A DNA stretch of 9,692 bases from Streptosporangiaceae bacterium (lineage in GTDB: Bacteria; Actinomycetota; Actinomycetes; Streptosporangiales; Streptosporangiaceae). Both the position numbers and the translations under genes were made by a program. Of this stretch, positions 1 through 5,955 are shown in pieces (position 1 is the stretch's first letter; the number at the start of each line of letters is the position of its first letter). The stretch is from contig JASIGD010000009.1 of assembly GCA_030045295.1 (NCBI GenBank), forward strand, positions 1 through 9,692, given 5' to 3'. Below the pieces are notes generated by a model, which was not told the DNA's origin, searched no databases, and saw nothing but the letters and a program-made list of their open reading frames with translations.

Positions 1-938
1 AGGAATAGCCAGGTCGCCTTGGCGAACAGGGATGCTTCCAGGGCGGCCAGCCCGGCCAGCAGCAGCGGCAGGCCGGCGCGCACCGAGCGGCGGCTCGTCA
101 GTCCCGCCGAGGCGGCCTGGCTGATCGCCGCGGTCAGGAAGATCAGGAACGCGGTTGCCCCGATCACGGCCAGGTTGGTAATGCCGAGGACACCGCGGAC
201 GAAGTTGGGCATCAGGCTGCTGAACAGCCCGAGCAGGGTGAACGCAGCGAAAACACCGAGGCCTGCCCCGAGCATCACCATGCGCATGCCCGCCGGGACG
301 CCTATCCGCAGCCGTAGCCGGAACGCCCGGTCGGGATCCAGGACGGTCTCCGGGATCGCCGGCAGCGCGGCGAGCACGAGCGCGAGCACGCCGAGATAGG
401 CCCAGAACACCGTGTGCGTGGGGTCCGGCAGGTACTGGGCGAACAGGCCGGCCACCAGCGGCCCCAGCCCCAGCCCGGTCAGGTTGGCGCCCGAGGCCAC
501 CACGGCCGCGCGCCGCCGGTCCGCCCGCGGATGCAGTTCGGCGAGCGCAGCGGTGACGGTCCCGGTCGCAAACCCCGCCGCCAGCCCGCTGATCAGCCGG
601 GCCGCGATCAGTTCGCCGGTCGAGGTCGCTGACAGGAAGATCGCCGTGCTCACCGCCGCGGCTGCGATCGCGATGCCCAGCACCTTCTTGCGCCCGACAT
701 GGTCGCTGAGATCACCGAAGCCCAGCAGGGCAACGAGCGTCCCGACGACGTAGGCGGCGAAGACCACGGTGACCCCTTGCGGGCCGAAGCCCATCTTGGG
801 TTCGTACAGCACGTACAGCGGGATGGGCAGCGTGCCGCCGAGCATCATCGCGGTCAGTACCACCGCGGCGAGCGTAAAGCCGAGGCGCCGGCCCCGGCCG
901 GCAGGCAGCGCGCCCGGGTGGGCCGGCCCTTGTGTCAT
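1..938 (-). CDS. MFS transporter, N-terminal 312 residues (3' end beyond the window)
   Basis: An open frame runs on the minus strand from an ATG at 938-936 off the left edge without a stop. The start is set by a strong ribosome site, AGGAGGAG at 948-941, two bases from the ATG. The protein has a short charged N-terminus (GRGRRLGF), then alternating hydrophobic segments typical of the major facilitator superfamily. The cytoplasmic loop between helices 2 and 3 reads GDLSDHVGRKKVLG, a clear MFS motif A. Further hydrophobic stretches and an amphipathic central loop (IPETVLDPDRAFRLRLRIG) fit the first half plus part of the second half of a 12-helix carrier. Substrate cannot be read from sequence. 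It does not show the N-terminal pattern I know from the oxalate:formate antiporter OxlT. It is divergent from zwf and shares that promoter region, which carries two copies of the locus-wide repeat. A role in oxalate or sugar-acid uptake is inferred from position only. Confidence 0.85.
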   Translation of the reverse strand, partial: MTQGPAHPGALPAGRGRRLGFTLAAVVLTAMMLGGTLPIPLYVLYEPKMGFGPQGVTVVFAAYVVGTLVALLGFGDLSDHVGRKKVLGIAIAAAAVSTAIFLSATSTGELIAARLISGLAAGFATGTVTAALAELHPRADRRRAAVVASGANLTGLGLGPLVAGLFAQYLPDPTHTVFWAYLGVLALVLAALPAIPETVLDPDRAFRLRLRIGVPAGMRMVMLGAGLGVFAAFTLLGLFSSLMPNFVRGVLGITNLAVIGATAFLIFLTAAISQAASAGLTSRRSVRAGLPLLLAGLAALEASLFAKATWLF

Positions 939-999
939 GGCTCCTCCTATGGCTACCGGCGGCGTGGGCGGACGGGGCTGGCGGTCACGGAGCGCCGGC

Positions 1000-1009
1000 T
1001 CAACGTTGA
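1000..1009. promoter_or_regulatory. perfect palindrome TCAACGTTGA, possible operator
   Basis: TCAACGTTGA is a perfect 10-bp palindrome with a central CG, 62 bases upstream of the MFS start codon and between that start and repeat copy L1. Palindromes with a central CG are common for LacI-type regulators, but no such regulator is in the window. A 10-bp palindrome can also arise by chance, so this is a weak candidate. Confidence 0.25.
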
Positions 1010-1032
1010 CCCCGGTCCGTCGGTTGCGCTAA

Positions 1033-1082
1033 GCCTCACGCCCGGTTTGGTGATCGGGCATCACTACGTTCAGATGATTCGC
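1033..1082 (-). repeat. locus repeat, copy L1 (reads toward the MFS gene)
   Basis: Read on the minus strand, this 50-base stretch aligns without gaps to the repeat found at five other places in the window. It keeps the opening AATCATC, the GTGA-N7-TCAC core and the closing GTGAGGC. Its core stem is GTGAT/ATCAC where other copies have GTGAG/CTCAC, so both arms changed together and pairing is kept. It ends 94 bases before the MFS start and points at it. Its partner R1 lies 38 bases away in the opposite orientation. Confidence 0.8.
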
Positions 1083-1120
1083 AGCGCCGCCGCCAGCGCC
1101 CGACGCGCCTGGGGTGTCCG

Positions 1121-1170
1121 GCAAATCACCAGGACCATGTGACGCCGGCTCACCAAGGCGGCGGGAAGGC
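1121..1170 (+). repeat. locus repeat, copy R1 (reads toward zwf)
   Basis: This plus-strand copy begins GCAAATCACCAGGACC and continues through GTGACGCCGGCTCACCAAG to AAGGC at 1170. It matches copies R2 and D in most of its first 37 positions; the 3' arm is degenerate (GGGAAG in place of GGTGAG). It points toward zwf, whose start is 146 bases downstream. With L1 it forms a head-to-head pair whose 5' ends face each other. Confidence 0.8.
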
Positions 1171-1205
1171 TCGGTCATGCCCAGGCTGTGGGCGCGCACC
1201 ACCGC

Positions 1206-1237
1206 CCGTTCGGAATAAGAACATTCCTACCGAACGG
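1206..1237. promoter_or_regulatory. nested inverted repeat upstream of zwf, candidate operator
   Basis: Two inverted repeats overlap here. The outer arms are CCGTTCGG (1206-1213) and CCGAACGG (1230-1237), a perfect 8-bp match separated by 16 bases. The inner arms are GGAAT (1212-1216) and ATTCC (1223-1227), separated by 6 bases. The spot is AT-rich against a very GC-rich background and sits 79 to 110 bases before the zwf start, where an operator overlapping a promoter would be expected. I do not recognise the binding protein. An RNA hairpin in the leader is an alternative, but a 16-base loop makes dimeric protein binding the simpler reading. Confidence 0.5.
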
Positions 1238-1316
1238 ACCGCGGTGCTCCCGGCTGCCGTCCCGGCGCGCGGGGGCCGTCAGGGCAGCAGAGAAGCCGAT
1301 CCATACGGAGGACGAG

Positions 1317-2822
1317 ATGCAGACGCTCGCGGTGGCAGGCACCCGCACCCTTTCGGCGGCGCGCCCGGATAACCACGTCATCGTGCTGTTCGGCGCGACC
1401 GGCGACCTGGCCCGGCGCAGGCTGCTGCCGGGCCTGTTCCGGCTGGCCGCGGCCGGCTTGATGCCGGACAGGTACCAGATCATCGGCTCGGCCCGCAGGG
1501 GCCTGACCGATGAGCAGTTCGGCCAATTCGCCCGTCAGGCGGTCGCCGAATTCGGGACCGGCACGCCCGCGGGCGAGGCCTGGCAGGCGTTCGGGCGCAG
1601 GCTCTCCTTCGCGAGCGCAGAGCCTGGCCGGACAGCCTCGCTGACCGCGGCCATCGAGCGGGCCGAACGGCAGATCGGCGGCACGCCGAGGCGGCTGTTC
1701 CACCTCGCCATCCCGCCACTGGCCTTCGAGCCCACGGTGCGGCTGCTCGGTGACGCAGGCCTGGCGCCCGGGTCCCGGCTCATCATCGAGAAGCCGTTCG
1801 GAACCGACCTGGCCTCGGCCCGCGCGCTGAACCAGACCGTGCACGCCACCTTCGACGAGGCACAGATCTTCCGGATCGACCACTTCCTGGGCAAGGAGTC
1901 CGTCGATAACATCTTGGCCTTCCGGTTCGCCAACGGCCTGTTTGAGCCGGTCTGGAACCGTCAGCACATCGCCTACGTGCAGATCGACGTGCCCGAGACG
2001 CTGTCCATCGAGGGGCGTGCGGACTTCTACGACCACACCGGCGCGTACCGGGACATGATCGTCACTCACCTGTTCCAGGTCCTGGGGTTCGTGGCCATGG
2101 AACCGCCCACCTCCTTCGACGCCAGGCACCTGCGGCAGGAGACCGGCAAGGTCTTCGACGCGGTCCAGCCGATCGACGTAGCCCACGTGGTGCGGGCCCA
2201 GTACACGGGCTACGCCGGCGAGCCCGGCGTAGAACCGGGCTCGCAGACCGAAACCCTCGCGGCGGTGCGGGCCGAGATCGACAACTGGCGGTGGGCCGGG
2301 GTGCCGTTCTTGCTGCGGTCCGGCAAGCAGATGGCCGCCAGCCGCCAGCTGGTGACGCTGGGGTTCCGCGAGCCGCCGTTGCGCATGTTCCCGGTCGACG
2401 CCGCTGGCACCCCGGACGGGCGGCGTAACGAGATCACCATCGACTTCGCCGACCCCGGTTCCATCACCGCTGGGTTCCTGGCCAAGCAACCCGGCGCCGC
2501 GATGCGGCTCGGCCCGGCGCAGATGACCTTCCGGTACGGCGACTCGTTCTGCGCCGCCTGCGGCCTGGACGGCTACGAGCGGCTCCTGCTCGACGCCATG
2601 GTCGGCGACCAGTCCCTGTTCACCAGCGCCGGCGCGGTCGAACGCCTCTGGGAGATCTCCGCCCCGCTGCTGGACAGCCCGCCTCCGGTGCAGACGTACG
2701 CTCCCGGCTCTTGGGGACCCCAGCCCGCGCTGGACCGCCTCGCCGCGCCCTACCGCTGGCACCTGCCCGGTTCGGCCCCGCCATCGCCAAACGGCAAACG
2801 GCCCGCCCCAGCTCGCGGTTGA
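1317..2822 (+). CDS. zwf: glucose-6-phosphate dehydrogenase
   Basis: The product is a cytoplasmic NADP-linked enzyme that oxidises glucose 6-phosphate to 6-phosphogluconolactone, the entry step of the oxidative pentose phosphate pathway. The ATG at 1317 was chosen over in-frame upstream codons because GGAGG precedes it by 4 bases and the N-terminal Rossmann motif then starts at residue 26. This gives 501 residues, normal for the family. Visible landmarks are the dinucleotide motif FGATGDLARR (25-34), EKPFG (158-162), the active-site signature RIDHFLGKE (186-194; most members have DHYLGKE, so residue 190 is Phe for Tyr), the ETLSIEGRADFYDHTGAYRDM block ending in VTH (His251, probably the catalytic base by alignment with the family) and RSGKQMA. 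It stands without the usual tal, opcA, pgl or gnd neighbours, so it may be a second zwf copy. NADPH supply to the neighbouring catabolic genes is an inference. The last 15 or so residues are low-complexity (APPSPNGKRPAPARG). Confidence 0.95.
   Translation: MQTLAVAGTRTLSAARPDNHVIVLFGATGDLARRRLLPGLFRLAAAGLMPDRYQIIGSARRGLTDEQFGQFARQAVAEFGTGTPAGEAWQAFGRRLSFASAEPGRTASLTAAIERAERQIGGTPRRLFHLAIPPLAFEPTVRLLGDAGLAPGSRLIIEKPFGTDLASARALNQTVHATFDEAQIFRIDHFLGKESVDNILAFRFANGLFEPVWNRQHIAYVQIDVPETLSIEGRADFYDHTGAYRDMIVTHLFQVLGFVAMEPPTSFDARHLRQETGKVFDAVQPIDVAHVVRAQYTGYAGEPGVEPGSQTETLAAVRAEIDNWRWAGVPFLLRSGKQMAASRQLVTLGFREPPLRMFPVDAAGTPDGRRNEITIDFADPGSITAGFLAKQPGAAMRLGPAQMTFRYGDSFCAACGLDGYERLLLDAMVGDQSLFTSAGAVERLWEISAPLLDSPPPVQTYAPGSWGPQPALDRLAAPYRWHLPGSAPPSPNGKRPAPARG
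2210..2232. repeat. perfect 9-bp inverted repeat inside zwf
   Basis: CTACGCCGG (2210-2218) and CCGGCGTAG (2224-2232) are exact reverse complements around a 5-base loop. The hairpin falls in zwf codons for a Gly- and Pro-rich loop (YAGEPGVEPGS). It is in the middle of an intact gene with no U-run, so it is not a terminator. It may simply reflect GC-rich codon choice. Confidence 0.5.
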
Positions 2823-3132
2823 CGGCCAGCACCGGCGGCAGATCATCAGGTTCACGTGATGCCGGCTCACCAGACCTAGCGCCAGGGTTGGTGCATCCCG
2901 CCGCCGCACGGTGGCCGCCGCGCACGCCGTGTCCGCCGGATGCCACCACCCGGCGATCGCAGGCCAGGCCCGCGAGTCCCGGCTGGCGACCTGGCGAAAG
3001 TGGCAGCCGGTGGCCGCCGCCGCGCAGAGCCGCGGGAACTAGGAAGCCGACCGTGACCGCCGACTACCAGCGGGCCGGAGTGCCTTCCCGGGGAGCCCAG
3101 GCGGCTTGCGACCTGTCCGCTTCTCCGTCTCG
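2823..3132. other. convergent intergenic spacer with one repeat copy and no firm gene
   Basis: These 310 bases lie between the convergent ends of zwf and the ligase gene. Apart from repeat copy B (2838-2887), no supported gene was found; frames crossing it are low-complexity. A 27-codon frame starts with GTG at 3053, preceded by AGGAAG, encodes MTADYQRAGVPSRG and onward, and stops at 3134-3136 across the ligase stop. Its first residues faintly recall the N-terminus of isochorismatase-family hydrolases, so it could be the 5' stub of a lost gene. That resemblance is from memory and weak. No rho-independent terminator with a U-tract is visible for either flanking gene. Confidence 0.4.
2838..2887 (+). 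repeat. locus repeat, copy B (degenerate, downstream of zwf)
   Basis: This copy starts 15 bases after the zwf stop. It keeps GCAGATCATCAGG and GTGATGCCGGCTCACCAG, but its last 15 bases have drifted from the consensus. It is the only copy with no intact gene in front of it; the nearest start in its direction is the doubtful 27-codon frame at 3053. It could act as a weak stem-loop after zwf, or be a relic of a promoter region whose gene decayed. Confidence 0.7.
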
Positions 3133-4719
3133 CTAGCCGCTGACCGAGGGAGGCACCCTCACCTTCGGCCCGAGTAGCGCCGCCAGTTTCCGCCGGTCAT
3201 CGGTTCCCTTTTCGGTGCGGGGGAGATCGGTCAGGAAGAAGATCCGCTTCGGTACCTCGAAGGCGGCCAGCCGGGTGCGGGCGTAGTCGGCGAGTTCGTA
3301 TTCGGTCACTGCGTGTCCGGGCCGCAGGACGACGGCGGCGTAGATCTCTTCTCCGTACTTGTCGTCCGGGACGCCGAACGACAGGGCGTCCTCGACATCG
3401 GGATAGGACTGCAGGACCTCGTCGACGGCGGCCGGTGAGATCTTCTCTCCGCCCCGGTTGATGATCTCCTTGATGCGCCCGGTCAGGAACAGGTAGCTGT
3501 CGGCGTCCTGGTGACCGACGTCCCCGCTGTGGAACCAGCCGTCGGTGAAGCTCTCGGCGGTGGCTTGCGGATTGTCGAGGTAGCCGGCGGTTACTGCCGC
3601 GCCGCGGATCCAGACCTCACCGGTCTCGCCGGCCGCGGCCGGCCGTCCGTCGGGCCGGGTGACCTGTATCTCCATGCCGGTCGCGATCCCGACCGAGGCC
3701 GGCTTGTCCGGGCCGTCGCCGGGGAGGGGGTTGGAGGCGACCTGGTGCGCGGTCTCGGTCATGCCGTACGCCTGCAGGACGGGAGCGGAAAACGCGGTTT
3801 GGAGATCCCGCAGGATCGCGGGGGCCAGCGCCGCGCTGCAGCTGCGCACGAACCGCAGGCCCGGGTAGCCGCCTTCCGGGTAGTCGCTGCTGGCCCGGGC
3901 CAGCAGGATCTGATGGATGGTCGGGACGGCGGTGTACCACGTCGCCCGTGCGGTGGCCATCTCGGGCCAGAACCGGCTGGCGTGGAACCGGCCGCCCGAG
4001 GGTAGGTACGCGGCCCCGCCGCTGGCCAGCGTGGCGAGCAGGCCGGCGATCAGCCCGTGGCCGTGGAACAGGGGCATTACCAGCAGCGTCGCGTCATCCG
4101 GGGTCAGCCGGTAGATGCCGCGGATCCCGCTGATCGACGCGAGCAGGTTGGCGTGCGTCAGCGGCACGACCTTCGGTGCCGCCGTCGTGCCGGAGGTCAG
4201 CATGACGATCGCGACATCGCCGCCGCGCGGCGGATCGGGCTCACCTGCCGGTGCGGGTCCGCCGCCGTGGGCAGGCAGCGGCGCGCCGGTGACCGCAACA
4301 CCCAACCGGCGGTCCTGACCCGGCATCACAGCCAGCTTCCAGGCCGGGCGTGCCACCGCGTCATGAGCGCCGAAATCGTCGTACAGGTGTGCCGGAACGA
4401 TCACCGACCGCGCCTGGACCTGGTCCAGCCTGGAGCTGAGCTGCTGTGCCGCCAGCTGCGGGTTCAGCGGAGCGGCGCACCCCCCCACCATGACCACCGC
4501 GAACAGCGCGAGCACGAACTCGATGCAGGTATCCGAGACGATGGCGACACGGTCGCCCTGACCCACTCCTCGCCGGCTCAGCTCAGCAGCAAGATCACCG
4601 ACAAGAACGCCGAGCTCCCGGTAGCTGATCGCCCGGTCGCCAACGATGTCGCTGACGGCGACCCGGTCCGGGCCCGTGTTCGCGGACTCGTGCAGCAGTT
4701 CAGTCAGGGTGGCGGCCAT
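3133..4719 (-). CDS. acyl-CoA ligase (AMP-forming), probable oxalate-CoA ligase
   Basis: This 528-residue ANL-superfamily enzyme would activate a carboxylate via an acyl-adenylate and transfer it to CoA. Motifs in order: phosphate-binding LTSGTTAAPK (174-183), RSCSAALAP (292-300), QAYGMTET (316-323), SNPLPGDGPDKPASVG (329-344), WFHSGD (395-400), GRIKEIINRGGEKISP (414-429) and FGVPDDKYGEEI (448-459). The RSCSA, SNPLP and GVPDDKYGEEI blocks match the AAE3/Pcs60 oxalyl-CoA synthetases as I recall them, and oxc and frc lie nearby, so oxalate is the best substrate guess. The ATG at 4719-4717 overlaps the aldolase stop by one base (TGATG), implying translational coupling; a longer in-frame extension to 5223 only runs through the aldolase in another frame. 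Oddity: the C-terminal motif reads PRTEKGTDDRRK (500-511), so Thr506 stands where the family's catalytic Lys (SGK) is expected. Substrate and activity therefore need caution. Confidence 0.85.
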   Translation of the reverse strand: MAATLTELLHESANTGPDRVAVSDIVGDRAISYRELGVLVGDLAAELSRRGVGQGDRVAIVSDTCIEFVLALFAVVMVGGCAAPLNPQLAAQQLSSRLDQVQARSVIVPAHLYDDFGAHDAVARPAWKLAVMPGQDRRLGVAVTGAPLPAHGGGPAPAGEPDPPRGGDVAIVMLTSGTTAAPKVVPLTHANLLASISGIRGIYRLTPDDATLLVMPLFHGHGLIAGLLATLASGGAAYLPSGGRFHASRFWPEMATARATWYTAVPTIHQILLARASSDYPEGGYPGLRFVRSCSAALAPAILRDLQTAFSAPVLQAYGMTETAHQVASNPLPGDGPDKPASVGIATGMEIQVTRPDGRPAAAGETGEVWIRGAAVTAGYLDNPQATAESFTDGWFHSGDVGHQDADSYLFLTGRIKEIINRGGEKISPAAVDEVLQSYPDVEDALSFGVPDDKYGEEIYAAVVLRPGHAVTEYELADYARTRLAAFEVPKRIFFLTDLPRTEKGTDDRRKLAALLGPKVRVPPSVSG

Positions 4720-5717
4720 CACAGTGCCGACTCGGGCTCGGTCAGCGTGCCCTCCCGGGCCCTGAGGTAGTAGCAGGCGTAATCCAGGTAGGTGTCTGCG
4801 ATGCGGCGCCGGGCTTCTCCGGCGGTGCAGAGATGGTGCAGGTGCGCGTGCAGGGGGGCCTGCCAGATGCCGCGGCCGATCGCGAACCCCACCCAGCCGG
4901 GTACCGGCGCGGCGACCTGCAGCCGGTGCTCCAGCTTGTCGTGCGGGGCGGGCCGGCCCAGCACGACGCACTGGGCCTGCCGCTCGCCGCGCTGGGCCGC
5001 CGCGGCCACCGCGACCGCGTCGTCGTGCCGGTCCAGGCCCTCGACCTGCCAGATGGCCGGGTCCACACCGCGGTCTTGCAGGTATTTCATGACCGTCAGC
5101 GTGTAGCCGGGCCGCAGCTCGTGGTCGTACCGGTTGGCGCTGCCGGCGGTCACGTCCTGGTCCGCGCCGGTGGCCGGCACTAGCAGCTGGATGGTCAGGG
5201 ACCGGCCCGCCGCCGCGGCCCACGCCGACACCTGGGCCAGCCGTCGTGCCTGCCGCTCGCGGTAGGCCGGGTCCAGGCCGGGGTTGTCCCGAACCAGCAC
5301 CTTGGCGTGCTCGGCGGCGAAGAACCCGGCGTGCTGCTGCCAGTCCTGGCCGTAGGCGAACTCCAACCAGTCCTGTCCGCTGGCCTCGACGGGCATGTAC
5401 AGGCTGACCGCGCCCGCCGTGCGGCCCGCAAGCTCGGCCACGCTGGCGCCGTAATGCTCGTCGACCAGGATGCCCGGCTGGAGGCCAGCGGGAAGTCGCC
5501 CGGCCGCGTCCAGCAGCGCTTGGTAGACCAGCAGCTTGTCGGCGCTGATCCGAGCCGCCTGGGCGGGCGTGGGCGGCGCGGTCAGGCCGTACAGCTCACG
5601 CTCCAGGCTGACCCGGTGGTCCACGGCCAGAATCGACAGCACCCGGTCCTGCGGCCCGCCGCCGCGCGTACGGCCGACCGCGGCCTGCGCAGGACCGATC
5701 ATCGGACTGTGTGTCAC
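4719..5717 (-). CDS. DUF2090 aldolase-like protein (2-deoxy-5-keto-gluconate-6-phosphate aldolase type)
   Basis: The 332-residue product matches DUF2090, the domain found alone or fused to the C-terminus of IolC kinases and associated with cleavage of 2-deoxy-5-ketogluconate 6-phosphate to dihydroxyacetone phosphate and malonate semialdehyde. Conserved blocks are LAVDHR (30-35), ILVDEHYG (83-90), AKVLVRDNP (138-146; Lys139 may be a Schiff-base lysine), LLVPATGADQ (178-187), YDHELRP (197-203), IWQVEGLD (222-229), VVLGR (251-255) and GFAIGRGIW (277-285). As I recall the family, the IWQVEG block usually has Lys where Gln224 stands. The start is GTG at 5717, supported by AAGGAGAT eight bases upstream; the first 20 residues are a Gly/Pro-rich extension. 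It is the first gene of a two-gene unit with the ligase. No other inositol genes are present, so the actual substrate is unknown and may be another sugar acid. Confidence 0.8.
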   Translation of the reverse strand: MTHSPMIGPAQAAVGRTRGGGPQDRVLSILAVDHRVSLERELYGLTAPPTPAQAARISADKLLVYQALLDAAGRLPAGLQPGILVDEHYGASVAELAGRTAGAVSLYMPVEASGQDWLEFAYGQDWQQHAGFFAAEHAKVLVRDNPGLDPAYRERQARRLAQVSAWAAAAGRSLTIQLLVPATGADQDVTAGSANRYDHELRPGYTLTVMKYLQDRGVDPAIWQVEGLDRHDDAVAVAAAAQRGERQAQCVVLGRPAPHDKLEHRLQVAAPVPGWVGFAIGRGIWQAPLHAHLHHLCTAGEARRRIADTYLDYACYYLRAREGTLTEPESAL

Positions 5718-5767
5718 GGCGGATCTCCTTCAGCTGGACTCCGGCTCCTTGACGATTCGGCTCCTAA

Positions 5768-5817
5768 GCCTCGATCCCCGCTTGGTGAGCCGGCCTCACA
5801 TGGCCTAGATGATTTCG
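5768..5817 (-). repeat. locus repeat, copy L2 (reads toward the aldolase gene)
   Basis: On the minus strand this stretch carries AAATCATC, then ATGTGAGGCCGGCTCACCAAG, one of the best matches to the shared core. The 3' arm is altered (ATCGAG for GGTGAG). The copy ends 50 bases before the aldolase GTG start and points at it. It is paired with R2 only 13 bases away, in opposite orientation. Confidence 0.85.
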
Positions 5818-5830
5818 GCCTGGGTCTTCG

Positions 5831-5880
5831 GCAAATCACCAAAACTACGCGAGGCCGGCTCACCAAGCCGGCGGTGAGGC
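5831..5880 (+). repeat. locus repeat, copy R2 (reads toward the second MFS gene)
   Basis: This plus-strand copy starts GCAAATCACCAAAAC and continues GCGAGGCCGGCTCACCAAG to GCGGTGAGGC at 5880. It and copy D stay similar for about 30 bases more: both continue through a run like GCCC(C)GG and end in TTCCCC followed by GGCC near 5913 and 7332, so the full element may be about 85 bases. The downstream start is 75 bases away. The middle arm CTCACC can pair perfectly with the following GGTGAG. Confidence 0.85.
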
Positions 5881-5955
5881 TAGGAAGAGCCCGGGATCGA
5901 GCCGTTCCCCCGGCCACCCGCTCGCATCACCAAACCCACCGACTCCGACCTTGCG

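Larger units (their letters stand above)
939..1316. promoter_or_regulatory. divergent promoter region between the MFS gene and zwf
   Basis: This 378-base gap separates two genes transcribed outward. It holds no credible gene. From left to right it contains the MFS ribosome site, a perfect 10-bp palindrome (1000-1009), an outward-facing pair of the locus repeat (1033-1082 and 1121-1170) and a nested inverted repeat (1206-1237) nearer zwf. The zwf ribosome site GGAGG lies at about 1308-1312. No confident -35/-10 pair could be assigned to either gene by eye. Confidence 0.7.

Noticed and set aside
1227..2909. 560-residue minus-strand open frame opposite zwf
   Set aside because: It is Arg/Gly/Pro-rich, has no family motif and mirrors an unmistakable G6PDH. 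It reflects third-position GC bias.
4720..5223. N-terminal extension of the ligase frame upstream of 4719
   Set aside because: The extension is low-complexity Arg/Ala/Pro and lies wholly within the aldolase gene. The ATG at 4719 gives a normal ligase N-terminus and a coupled TGATG junction.
5831..5913. Known riboswitch in the repeat leader (TPP, cobalamin, glycine, SAM)
   Set aside because: None of the conserved aptamer boxes I know from these classes is present.
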